A stretch of 64,000 bases of DNA, from contig NC_133174.1 in assembly GCF_040802235.1 (NCBI RefSeq), forward strand, positions 138,685,213 to 138,749,212, given 5' to 3'. A program made the translations under genes and the position numbers. A model generated the notes under the pieces. The model worked only from the letters and a program-made list of their open reading frames with translations. It was not told the origin of the DNA and made no database searches. Source of the stretch: Manis javanica (Eukaryota; Chordata; Mammalia; Pholidota; Manidae). Numbering within the stretch: the first letter of the stretch is position 1; each line of letters begins with the position of its first letter. This document shows, piece by piece, positions 1 to 11,585 of the stretch.

Positions 1-1530
1 ATGTATCACATATTGTCAAAAAATGTAATAAATGGGAAAAATAAAGTGTGTGGGAAAAGAGGTCTCATCTTGTGGTCATCAGCTCCTAGGCTGGCCTGAC
101 AGCAGAGAAGAGCCTCATGGAGAGGAGCAGTGGAGGCTGGGAGCCTGAGGGGTGGGGGGCCCTGGTCATAGGTAGTCAGTGGAGGCAGGGAAAAGCATCT
201 TTGGCATTAAAACTATTGTAGCTCTGGGGGAAAGGGTGTTCCTGACCAGGGAGGGGTCCCCTATGAAACCAGTGAAACCAAAATAAGTCAAGGGAAAGAG
301 TAGGTTGGGAGAATGCTTTTATTCCTCACTGTCCATCTCCTCTGGCCGTGGTGTGCACTCTGCCGCCACCGTGCGTATTCACCCCCGAGTGTACTAGCTG
401 CACTGGGGAGATCAGCTCTGCAGAGCCTTCAGGTTTATAGTGGAAGCTTGTGGCCAGTTGAATGGAACAGATGGTTTGGCAGTCATTTAGAATCAATTGA
501 TTATGAGTAAAGCCTCAGTTGGTAGTGCGGGGCCCTGCAGATGGAGGCCTTTCACTTCTGATTATGTTCCTCCTCCATCACGTCTGGCTGACTCCTTGGC
601 ATGCTGATGCGAGGAAGAAGCCTGGAACCCCACTCTGACTCCTCAGTGCCTGTTGAGACGTTCTGGGCCTTTCTGCATGTCAACGAGGGAAATACTGCCA
701 CCTTTCCTGTGCAGCCACATGTCTGGCTGAGTGTCCCGCCTTTCCAGCTCCTGTAAGTCAATCCTTGTTGACACTCACACGAACAAAGACAACAGTCTCC
801 AAAACAGTCTCTGTGCCTCCACTCTTTGCTTTCCAGTCTGCCTTCCACACAGCAGTCAGCACAAGCCTGCACAAAAGAAAATGTGGCTGTGTTATTGGCC
901 TCCTGAAGGTGTGCCTCTGAAGACAAAGTCAGAGCTGCTTAGATTCCAGAAAGCCTTCCAGAACCCTTTGCTTTAAAGTAGCTGTCCTTTGCTTTGTTGC
1001 AGTTACTGAGTTTTAGATGATGCTGAACTAGCACCCAAGTCTAAAACTCAGACAGCAAATAGTTGTTGTTTTCTGGGCTAGATGTAAAACTGGTCTCAGA
1101 GAAACTGTGTTACTTGCCAAAGATCACCTAGGTACAAAGAATACAACCTGAATTTGAACACTGCCCTGTTTCTTCATCAATGGCACCACATTGTGGAAAG
1201 TCCCCAGGTGTGAGATTTCCCAAAGTCTCTATCAAATGGTTGACCTGGCATGACAGCTCGCTCACCACCCCAAACATCCTGCTCATTGTGAGGGGCTCAG
1301 CCATTCACTCTTGCTTGGATTGAACTGAAATCTGCCTCTCTGGCCTCAGCACTGTCCGCTGTCCACTAGAGCCCTTCAGAACTAAGCCTATGACCTCTGC
1401 CCCAGTCTGCCCTGCGGACTGGCAGCCAGTGATCTAGTCTCCTTCTCAGCCCTCTGATCAACCCCCTCTGGAATGACCACCTTATAAGAGTTAACTCATC
1501 CCCAAAGTCCAGAGAGAGCTTTTGGAAAGC
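1..1530. other. Intergenic stretch, no gene recognised
   Basis: Unique-looking intergenic DNA. The short open frames here have no recognisable domain or codon pattern. About 1080-1190 there is a weak resemblance to the reverse strand of MIR (a phrase like the MIR 'acttgccaaagatcac...' core), too decayed to delimit. Confidence 0.5.
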
Positions 1531-1534
1531 AGAT

Positions 1535-1775
1535 GTTGTGCTTAAGAGCTTTGACGCCACACAGATTCGGTTCTATTCTCCAACAGACCCCTTATTAGTT
1601 CTGTGACAGTGCCCTTGTTACTTAACCTCCAAGATCCTCAGTTTCTGCATGTATAAAACGACAGTAATAATAGTAACTTCCTCCTGAGGTTGATGGGAGA
1701 ATTAAATTGAGGTGATTTACACAAAGCACCACATTGTGTAAATCACTTGCATATAGTAAGCACTTAATAAAACTG
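1535..1775 (+). repeat. MIR SINE
   Basis: The order of phrases follows the MIR consensus on the plus strand: 'ttaagagct' start, 'ttacttaacctcc', 'cctcagtttctgcatgtataaaa', 'aataatagtaacttcctcc', and the tail 'catatagtaagcacttaataaa'. An old mammal-wide tRNA-derived SINE; no target-site duplication can be seen. Confidence 0.85.
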
Positions 1776-1984
1776 TTTTACACTGGACATTTCTCTGGAT
1801 TTGCTTGGAGATGGGCATTTCCCATTATTTTATTTAGAAAAAGCATTCAGATATATAAATGAATATTTACATATGTAAATGAATGTCTACATATTTATTC
1901 ACCTGTATAACCACACCTTAGCTCCAGATGTGGAGCATATTCCTTCCTTCCCTTCAGCTATTCGATTTCCCATTCAACTCCCCC

Positions 1985-2485
1985 TCCCTAAATGTAGTCA
2001 ATAATCTGAGTTCTACTACCATGGATTTAATCAGTCTCTTTCAGAGTTTCATATACATGGAATCATGCAGTTTGTATTTTTGTCTGGCTTCTTTCATGCA
2101 GCATATTTTTGAGGTTCATCCATGTTGTAGGATGCTTCAATGGTTCACTATTTTATTCCATTGTACCACATTTTGTTTATCCATTCATCTACTGATGTAC
2201 ATTTGTGTTTTTTCCAGTCTGGAACTAATATGAATAATGCTATTATGAACATTTGAGCACAAGTCTTTGTGTGGACATAAGTTTTTATTTCATTTGGGTA
2301 TATACCTTGAAGTGGAATTGCTGGATTATATAGTAACTCTATAACCCCATAAGAAATGTCAGACTGTTTTCCAAAGTGTTTGTACCCTCTAATATTCCCA
2401 CCAGCAATGTAACAGGGTTCCCACTGCTTCCCATTCTTCCCAGCTGTTGTTATTGTCAGTCTTTTAAATACATCTTTTGTAGCCA
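1985..2485 (-). mobile_element. L1 (old L1M) 3' ORF2 fragment
   Basis: The minus strand translates to the C-terminal part of L1 ORF2, including the diagnostic stretches PAIPLQGIYP and SVDEWINKMWY. The plus strand shows the matching antisense phrases ('tccattcatctactgatg', 'aagtggaattgctggat'). It is a decayed, 5'-truncated fragment. Confidence 0.85.
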
Positions 2486-3975
2486 TTCAAGTGGATGTGC
2501 AGTACCACAAACTGACTAAATGACTGTGCTGTGCTCGGTCCTCAAATAGGCTTTGCACATGGCATGTATTGGACACAGTAGGTGCAAACCTTATGATGAG
2601 GACAGCTTATCTTCAGTATCATTACTGCACTGACATTAGGACACAACCACTGTGAGGTAGGCATCTCAGGAATCCATATGCTATGGTAGAGATGAGGAAA
2701 CTGCAGCTGTTCACCCATTAAATGCTGAGACTCTCCTATTTGTCAGATGTGAGAATGGACTCTGGGAGAACTGCCGAATCAGCCACATATTTCTGCTTCC
2801 CATAGTGAGCATTCCAGTCCAGTGGGGAAGAGGACTTCTGGGCAAGTCCTCAGTCATGCAAACCAGACCCAACACTCCAAATGAGAGTTGAGGCCATGCT
2901 AACCTGTATCCCAACCATTTTGGCCCTGCCCTCTTTGGACTCAGCCTAGTCTGGCTTTGAGGGTCCCTTTTTGCAGAGGACATATTTTTCAAGCTGGGAT
3001 AATGATGCTGTCATTGCAAGACTGAGGTCAGGAACAAAGGAGCAGAGGGCTCTCCAGGGCTGGCACATAGTAGATAACCAACAAGTGGCACTGTGGTTGC
3101 TAAGTATGGACCTTTTGGCCATTCTGATGTCACTCAGAACTCACTGACCTATCACTTGGGAGGAGCCATACTATGGCTGCACAAAAAATCATCATTTGTT
3201 ATAGGGAAGTTCCACCCTAGGGACTTTCCATTGGGGGACCATATTTGGGGATACTAACTGCTATTTCTGTCAAAGATTTCTTAGAATCACTGGATGTGCT
3301 CTCCTAATGGCCACCCCAAAGTGATTTTCATGCGTTCTGCAGGGTCTGTAACTTAAGCCATATCTCCTCCAAAATCCCCTTAGATCAGGTGACAATTGAT
3401 CCAGCAGTTTTCAAGCTATGTAGAAATGGTTCTCCAGGCAGAAACTAGATTGGCAATATATCCCAACACGCAGAGTAGGCCAGCTCATACCTCCACTCCC
3501 ACACATATCCACTCCCTCTGTTACTTTGGATAGTATACTAGAGAAATGGGGGACACTTCCCAAAGGGCCTTTCCTGCCATTTCCTCAGGAGAAGTAAGAC
3601 ATATGTTGTTTTTTTGAAAAGCTGGTTCTTGGAGAGTTTTGCTTTTAAATAATTATGCATTGAGTCAGATTCCTCGGTCCATAACATATCACTTAGCGAC
3701 AAGCAATTTGTTGTTCTGCTCCTAGCGCAAAACACAGCAGCCTTGTGGGAACTGGTCCTCTCCTGCTATCCTTCAAAGGGTGACTAACATGGGCCACCCA
3801 GTAGATTAGCACAGCCCTGGAATAGAACTTGGACAGAGAGGGCTAATTTAAACTGAACTGGAGACCCTAAGGCCTATCAACCATCCAGGAGGCCATAACG
3901 GACGCATTTCCACCCAGTGCCCACCCACTGATGTAGGTCCCACTGGGGGAGCCTGAACAGCTGTCAATAACACTC
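2486..3975. other. Intergenic stretch, no gene recognised
   Basis: No coding region recognised. Short MIR-like scraps occur near 2600-2705 ('gatgaggaaactgcag') and 3060-3085 ('ggcacatagtagataa'). The rest looks like unique or fully decayed DNA. Confidence 0.45.
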
Positions 3976-3979
3976 TTTT

Positions 3980-6680
3980 CCCAAGAGGCCCATGTGAGCC
4001 CCTTTCTCAAACTTATTTTGGCTATTCTAGGTTGAATGCATTTTCAGATTAATTTTAACATCGGATTGCCTGTTTCTACAAAATGTCCCTTTTGTGATTT
4101 TTGATTGGATTTGTACTTAAAATGTGTTTCTTGTACATCTTAACAATATTAAGTTTTCTGACCCAGGAACATAGTATATCTCTCCATTTATTTTGGTCTT
4201 CTTTCATTTTCCCAGCTTTTTTTTATAACTTTTTATGTTTTCTATAGGGGGCCGTGTCAGACTTAATCTATAAGTACTTCAGAGTTTTTCACACTATTAT
4301 AAATGCTATTGCTTTTTATTTCAACTTGTTAATTAACTATATGTAGATCCACAATTGGTTTCTGTATATTGATCTCATATTCTGCAAACTTGCTGTATTC
4401 ATTTCTTGATGACTGCTGTAACAAATTATCACAAGCTCGGTAGCTTAAAACGACACAATTTTATTATCTTATAATTCTGAAGATTTGAAGTCTGAAATCA
4501 GTCTCAGTGGGCTAAAATCAATGTGTCGTCGGGGCTGTGTTCCTTCTGGAGGCTTTGGGGAAGAATATGATGTCTTTTCTTCTCTGGATTCTAGAGGCTG
4601 CCTGCCTCCCTTGGCGCATAGCCACGATTCCCCTTTCAAAGCCAGCAATAAAGCAATCTCTCTGCCTTATCTCTGACTCTGCCCTTTTTGACTCCTTATT
4701 ATAAGTACTCTTGTGATTATATCAGGCTGATCCAAATAATCCAGAATGATATTCCCATCTCAAGATGTTTAACTTAGTCTCATCTGCCAAGTCCCTTTCA
4801 CCATATTTCCAGGTTCCAGGGATTAGGACTTGAACATATTTGAGGGACTATTATTCTGACTACAGCAATAATCAAAGTCACTTAGTTTGGGAAACTTTTT
4901 TGTTTAGAATCAGTCAGATTTTCTGTGTAGACCCTCATGTCATCTGCAAATGAGTTTTATTAATTCTTTTCTATTCTACATGTCTTTATTTCTTTTCTTC
5001 TTTTTCCTTTTTTTTTTTTGCTTACAGCTCTGGCTGGCTAGAATCTCTAGTACACAGTTAAATGGGCATCATGAAAGACGGCTCCTTATCTTGGACCCTA
5101 TCTTCTGTCCTTGGGCATACAGCTCTATAAATGTCACCTAGGCCACATTAGTTGAAAAGTTGGGCAGTTCTTCTCTATCTTTACTGATTTTCTATTTACT
5201 AAGAAAAAGGTCTCAAAATTTCTGAATGTAACTGTACATGTGTCTCTTTCTTTTTGTAATTCTATCGGGTTTTTTTCTTCATATATTTCTAAGATCAGTT
5301 ATAAAGTACAAAGATATCATAAATTGTATAATCTCTTGATGAATTGATCTCTTAATCATTATTAAATGACCTGACTTACGGTAATGCTCTTTACTCTGAA
5401 ATTTGCTGTCGGAAATTAACATAGCCACTCCAGCTTTCTTTTTAATAGTGTTAGTATGGTCTATTTCTTCCCATCCTTTTATTCTTAACCCATTTGTGTC
5501 TTTATACTTAAAATGTTCTTCTTGTATGTAGCATAAAACTGGGTCTTGCTTTTTTATCCAGACTGATGGTCTGTGCATTTTGTCACATTTAAACCGTTGT
5601 GCTTAATGGGATTATTGATATGGTTAGGTTTAAATCTATCATTTTGCTGTTTTCCATTTGTCCCATCTGTTCTTTGCTCCCATTGTCCTCTTTTCCTTCC
5701 TTCTGTTGAATTAATTGTATATTTTTATGATTTCATTTTATTTACTTTTTTTGACTTAGTAGCTATAACTGTTTGTTTTATTATGTTAGTGGTTCTTTTT
5801 GGGCTTATAGTAAACATCTTTGACTTACCACAGCCTTCCTCCAAGTAGTGCGATACCATTTCACATATACTGTAAGAACCTTACAAATACATTTCCATTT
5901 GTCCCTTCCCACAGTTTTTGCTATTATTGACACAATTCTGCATATTATTATCACTTCTACATATGTTATAAACTACAAAGTATTTTGTTATTATTTTTGC
6001 TTAAGCTGTGATTATCTTTCAAAGATTGTTAAACAATAGAAAGCATCACATACATTTCCCCATATAGTCTCCATTCTGGGCGCTCTCCATTCACGTATGT
6101 TCCCATTTCTAACTGTTATCACTGTGTTTTCTATCTTCCTGTTTCCTTTCTGTAACCCATCTTGCAGGGAGGATCTGCAGGAGTTTTCTAGTTGACTGGT
6201 GAGCAGGTCCTATGCTGGTTTCTATGTGCGTGCCGTGTTCTTTGCTCTCACGCTTTCATTCCCTAGCCTCTGGTAGTTTGCTCACGTGTGTGTGCTGGTC
6301 AGCATTTAGCAGAATGCTTGAGGAGGACAGTCTGCAGATCTCTGCAATTCTTTCTCTGTACATCTCTCTCCTCTCTCATATTCTGCATTTGAACTCTAGC
6401 TACCATTGTCTTCCCAGACTCTCAACCCAGGGGTACTGTCAGGCTCTGCCTGGGTCCCCCCTCCTTCCATCACAGCTTGGAAACTCAAGTCAGTAAGCTG
6501 TGGCAATCACAGTTCTCACAATCTTTGTGTCCCATTTCTCTGGGATTGCTGTCCATTGTTGGCTCATGTCTGGTGTTTTGAAAACTGTTGTTTCACATAT
6601 TTATGTTTTCTCAGGTGGAAGGATAAATCTAGTCCTTACTTCACCATGTTGGACAGAAGTGGAAGTCCAAATTTAACTTA
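3980..6680 (-). mobile_element. L1 (old L1M family), interrupted by a MaLR LTR
   Basis: Antisense L1 sequence lies on both sides of the LTR at 4395-4867. At 5279-5578 the minus strand reads as the L1 ORF2 endonuclease start, with IKKQDPVLCYIQEEH, IKGWEEI and AGVAMLISD in the expected order. Towards 6550-6680 it reaches sequence like the 5' region of L1M ('aggtggaaggataaatctagtcc'). ORF1 is not evident between 5.6 and 6.5 kb, so the element is rearranged or partly deleted. It is a dead copy. Confidence 0.75.
4395..4867 (-). mobile_element. Solo MaLR LTR (MLT1-like), fossil
   Basis: The reverse-oriented MaLR pattern is clear: 'gctgtaacaaattatcac', 'gtagcttaaaacgacaca', 'ttctggaggctttgggg', 'ttataagtactcttgtgat', 'ggttccagggattaggac'. 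It is a solo LTR of the ERVL-MaLR group inserted in the surrounding L1, so it is younger than that L1. Divergence suggests an age near the early placental radiation. Ends are approximate. Confidence 0.75.
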
Positions 6681-7951
6681 AAATAAGCATTTCCTTGAAA
6701 ATTAAATTGACATTTGAGTAGCCACATAACTATTTGAGTAGTGCAGGTCTGGAGGATTACAGAAGTTCAGTGTAGCTCAAGTATGGAGAGCCAGAAGCAT
6801 GTCACCTGACAAAGCTGGTCCAATCAGGCTCCTTGTGTTTGATTCAAGTTATTTGCCCTCCACCCCAGCAACCAGCTTTACTCGGGCCCACCTGCTCTCC
6901 AGACACGAGGTGCTTTTCCTGATGAAAAGCCCCATTTGCCACTGCTCCTGCCAGGTGTTTTAGTCACTGTCCAGCCCGCCAGGGGCAGGGTTGAGGTGTC
7001 TTATATCTCCACTGAGCCCCCCGTGGTGCTACACAGGTCTGGTCTAACTGAATCCAATGGAAGCCTTCTGGACTCAGATGAAGTGCCTTCTAAAACATGG
7101 GATCTCACTCCGGTAAGTGAGGAAAGCTGGAGGTGCCAGGGGACATGACGTAGAAGGGCAGGTGAGGTAATAACTTGCGAGCTGGATTTTCAGCAATGAG
7201 AAGCAGGAGATAGGATGGACTGTTCTGAGACAAGGTGGCTGAATTTGTGTTAAAACCGTGGCCAGCTTCATTATTTACCACTTGCTCTTTGCTCTCACTC
7301 CTTTTTGACCTCACTTTACTTTTTCCCTCACTCCTGCTGACCTGAGACTGAATTTCTAAATAAAACCTTAATGCCAACTTTGCCTTAGGCGATGTTATGT
7401 AGACCACCCTGTTTTGTAGGTCACAATCAGAACCGAGGACTTCAGGGCCCTGGAGAGTCCCTGAAGTGTGTTGGGCAGGGGAGTGATCAGTGTGCACTTT
7501 AGAAATTGCACACTGGCTGCGGAAAGGAGAATGGGTTTGGGGGTAAGAGCAGAGGCAGTGAGGCTGCTTAGGGACTTAGTGCTATAGTGTAAGCCAGAGC
7601 TGCCGTCTGCTTCGACGAGGGTGGTCCTGTTGAAGCAAGGGAGAAGCACATGGATTGGAGACAGGTTTGGAAGGTAGAATCAAAAGTAACTGATGATAGG
7701 GTAGGTAAGAATTAAGAGGGTGAGTGAGGGGTCATAAAGGACTCATAAGTTACTGGCTTTATTAATTGGGTGAATGTTATTGCCCTTCTCAATATGAGGG
7801 AGACGGAAGCAGAAAATTTGGAAGGAGAAGATGAATTTGAGTTTGAGCATGTTGAGGATACCACGGGCCATTCAATAGGATGGATTTAACTCTGATTTCA
7901 TGGGAATGAGCCTGAATGGGTCAGTTTCCCAGTTATTCCTGAGGTCTAACT

Positions 7952-7992
7952 TATTATTCAGGCCTAGTCATTAAAGATCCAGAAATTGAAGC
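7952..7992 (+). repeat. 40-bp local repeat, copy 1
   Basis: This block recurs about 770 bp downstream at 8720-8759 with only four differences, all transitions. Two of them turn CpG in copy 2 into CpA here (gtcg to gtca, ccgg to ccag). The core is 'aggcctagtcattaaagat'. No family assignment. Confidence 0.6.
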
Positions 7993-8719
7993 TATCTGTG
8001 GCAGAAGGAGGGGCCTTAGAAGGGAAAGAGTAGTTGTTCACCTGTTAAAGAGGCGAACAAACCACAGATACAGGGCAAAGTTGAGACTCGGACACTGTGC
8101 TCAAGACTTGGGGTGGGTAGTGGGGGCAGGGGAGGCAGGATTTGTTGGTCTGGGAGCTTCTGGTTGGAAGTCACTGTGACCTCACTGTCCTTTCTGTGCC
8201 TTGCCCATTGGCCATCTCTCCAGAGTTACTAGAGACATGACCCAAGTTTCTTGGATGTTTGGTTGTAGCCAGTAACAAAGCAGAGGTCAGGCCTCTGGGA
8301 CTGGAAATGTGTTTTTTTATTAGTTTACTTTCTGTCCTGTAATTCACCTAGATGCCTGCAGATATTGGAAGATACCACAGGTGTTTAGAGAACCAGGGGC
8401 CCTGAAACCCCGAACAGGAAGTTGAGCCCCAGCTACAGCCCCCTTACTGTGGCAGTCTGCGCTGTGTCACCACAGGCTTGCTGAGAAGCAACGAGTAACC
8501 CCAAAGCCCACTCAGGGCTTCTCGACCGCATTTTTACTTGGGCCTTCAGCTCAGCAATGACCTCTCCCTGCCACAAAGTCCCAAGGCTCAGCCTATTCAC
8601 TGGGCCCCTGCCTGGAGCTTTGAGGATGTAGATTTAATGCTGAGAACAAGTCTCATCTCAGACCTGAAGCTTGGGGCTTTTGGGCCCTTGCTGCAGGCAG
8701 CTATGAGGCAGGTCTCAGT

Positions 8720-8759
8720 TATTACTCAGGCCTAGTCGTTAAAGATCCGGAAACTGAAG
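8720..8759 (+). repeat. 40-bp local repeat, copy 2
   Basis: Direct partner of the block at 7952-7992, keeping both CpG dinucleotides. The flanks of the two copies do not align by eye, so the duplication is short or the flanks have decayed. Confidence 0.6.
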
Positions 8760-11374
8760 TTCTTGTACCCCTGCCAGGCACAGCTCTCTGGTCTGGAAGA
8801 ATCCCACTGTGTCTTGAGTGGCTGAGTAATTCTCTGCCCACTCTTCAGCCTCATCTGTAGGCGAGGCCTAGCTACCTGTGTAAACAGACTGACTGGGCGG
8901 AGATTTGGCAAACTGCCCTGCACATGTCCCCTCCACCTGCCTGCTGGCGGGTCTCATATCCCACGAGCTGGTCCCCAGGGAAAGCAGCCTCTGGTAAAAG
9001 GACGTAGTTTTGGCTCTTGTCTGTAGGATTCTGGTGAGCTTCAATGCCAAGCACACTTACAGAGCATCTATTTGCTGCTCTATTCAGCATGTTGCTGCAG
9101 GGCACTGCTGGTCCTTGCACTGCTGATGGTCATGATTTGAAGGGGCAGGTGGACCTGTGACAGCTAATCCTTATATAAGGAAAGTGGGAATCAGTCCCCT
9201 GGGGTACAAATGACTGGCAGACCAATAACCCAAAGTATTGCAATCCAGTAAGGTGTCCTGGAGGAGGTAGCAGGGCCAAGTCACTGGAGAAGCAATTCTC
9301 TTGACAGGTGGAGATCAGACACATGGCATTGCAGGCAAATGGAATGCCCTTTATGTACTGTGTACCCAAGACAAAAAATTGATGAGGAGCAGGATCTGTT
9401 CAAGCAGCAAGATGAGTTCTGAGGTGTCTGAGGGTGAAGAGGTGGGAACAGAGGAGGTGCCACAGCCAGGACAGGACAGCTCACAGAGGACCGTGCAGCC
9501 GCAGTGGCACATCCGTGATTGTGCATGTGCCCTGGAGCCCAGGAGGGCCTTTGAACTTCATGGGGGTAGACAGGGACATGATAATCATGAAAATGTGTGT
9601 TTTGGAAACGACTGGTCTGGAGAGCAGATCATTTGGAGAGGAAATAAAGAGTTCTTTATGATCAAAAGATTTCGGCAAGAACTGAGGGGGGTCTCAGCTG
9701 GTTGGGTTGGAAAAAGAGGAGTAAAGAGATAGAATGGCTAGAGCTTCTTCCCCAAATACAGAAGAGGGAGAGGGAGAGGGAAGGTGATTCCCAGGAGGCA
9801 TCCCAGGCATCTGCCAGGAGGAGGAAGGCCCAGTTCCGAGATGGGGCTTCCTGGAGGAGCAGCAGGGTGGGGGCCCAGCTGCCAAGGAGAAAGGGCCTGC
9901 GTGAAGTCTTCTGATTCTAAGCTGGCCTGCCACCTGGCAGCGCTGCTGCCAGTGTGCGCTCACGTGGGCATCTGGGGAGAATGGTCTCCTTGCCACAGGC
10001 ATGGCCACACCGAGTTCCAAAGTCTTGTCAGATGTTGATGCGCTGTGAGGCTCCCAGCCTGGCCAGCCCCGATCCTTGCTCTGCTGAGGAGGAACTTCTG
10101 TTAAATAGCCTGCAGAATAAAAGCGACCGTTTTGTTCATTTTCTTGTGGCAAAAACACCCAAAAGTATTAGGATGATTTTAGCAGCTTTTAGAGGCCTTT
10201 GGGGGCAATTACCAGGACTTGGTTATGAAAAGATCAGACCTCTTTTGCTAAGATTAAGTGATTTCCCCTGGGCCTTTGTAGAACTGTTGATAGGTTGATG
10301 GGGACCCATCCAGAGTACTTTTCCTGTGGAGGCCGTCTGAGCTTTCTTGGAGAGGGGATGGGGATGGGTGGCATGTGTGGCAAAGAGGAAGGAAGCCCCT
10401 AAGTCCCAGCATCCTGGCCTCCAGATGAAGAGCAGGCAGACCCTTAGATCCCACCTCATCTGGCAGCCCCGCTGGACCAGTCAGGGCACTTAAGCTTGGA
10501 TAAAGGGCAGGGACAGGTCCAGACACACAGCAAGTCAGGGTGAAATCAGGTGCAACCCCGCATTCAAGTTCATGGCTAATATAGAGTGTTCTAGAGTGAA
10601 GAGACATGGAGTGGACTTCCAGCATTCTAGCAATGAATATGTAGTGTGAATAAAAAGTAAATCTTTAAAATAAGCTACTAAGATAGTGGGACATTGTATG
10701 TAATTGTAATATAATTTGGAATATCCTGACTGCAAAAGTACTTAACAGATATTCATTGAAAGAATGAATATTTTCATAGTCACTTGACCATAAGGGCCCA
10801 GACTGATAGGACCACAGAACATCTGAAAATGCTGAGGTACAGATAACCCTTTGGAAAGAGGCAGAAAATAAGTAAAATAGCAAATTACACATAAAATGAT
10901 ATAGGCTATTTTAAAAGGAAAATTTAAAGAAGATTGCTAATATCAAGTACTTCTGGGATCAAATTCAGCAGTAACAGGAACGGACAATGATGCGAAAAGT
11001 CTAGTGCGTTGCTCTGACCCGATAAAATGGTGATACACAAGGTATGTTGGTGGCAGTGGCTGGGACCCAGGCAATTATTTTGTTGCCAGTGTGACATAAT
11101 ATATAATTCTGTGTAAGAGACTCTTTGCTAAAACCCATTTGTCTCCCAATAAAAATTGATGTCTCTGAAATCCTTTAATATATAGCTCTTTATTTTCTTC
11201 TTGGTACAAGAGTGGCACAGTTTCAAGGTGGGGCTGGAGTGTCAGGCTGAGACTAGAAGCAGCCTGGATGTCTGGGGTCTGCAGTAGCCGGGGAACAAAC
11301 AGTTCCAAGCCCGAGCAGACAGACCTACTTGGGCAGGCATAGTTGTAGGTCACGTTAGGGGTTCATTTTCAACA

Positions 11375-11585
11375 TCTATTTAATAACAACAACAGTCGTA
11401 GGCCGCATTTTTGGCCCAAGAAGAGTCAGGCTGTATTTTAAGTGCTTCACATGCATTAGCTCACTTAATCATTACAATGCCAGTAGGTGGGGTGTTCTTG
11501 TGATCCCCATTTTGCATATAGAAACTGAGATCCAGAGAGGTTAGGTAACTTGCTCAAAGTCACAGAACAAAGAGACGGCAAGACC
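11375..11585 (-). repeat. MIR SINE
   Basis: Reads as reverse-oriented MIR: 'ttaagtgcttcacatgcattagctc', 'cacttaatcattacaatgcc', 'gatccccattttgcatatagaaactgag', 'gaggttaggtaacttgctcaa'. Old and diverged, but in consensus order throughout. Confidence 0.85.

Larger units (their letters stand above)
6681..11370. other. Long intergenic stretch without a recognised gene
   Basis: No conserved domain was found in any open frame, including those at 7105-7497 (-), 9301-9732 (+) and 9694-10158 (-). Around 7640-7900 the wording resembles a common ancient mammalian interspersed repeat that I cannot name; related text occurs at 12990-13270. A 40-bp local repeat pair is listed separately. MIR-like tail scraps lie near 10740. 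Confidence 0.4.
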
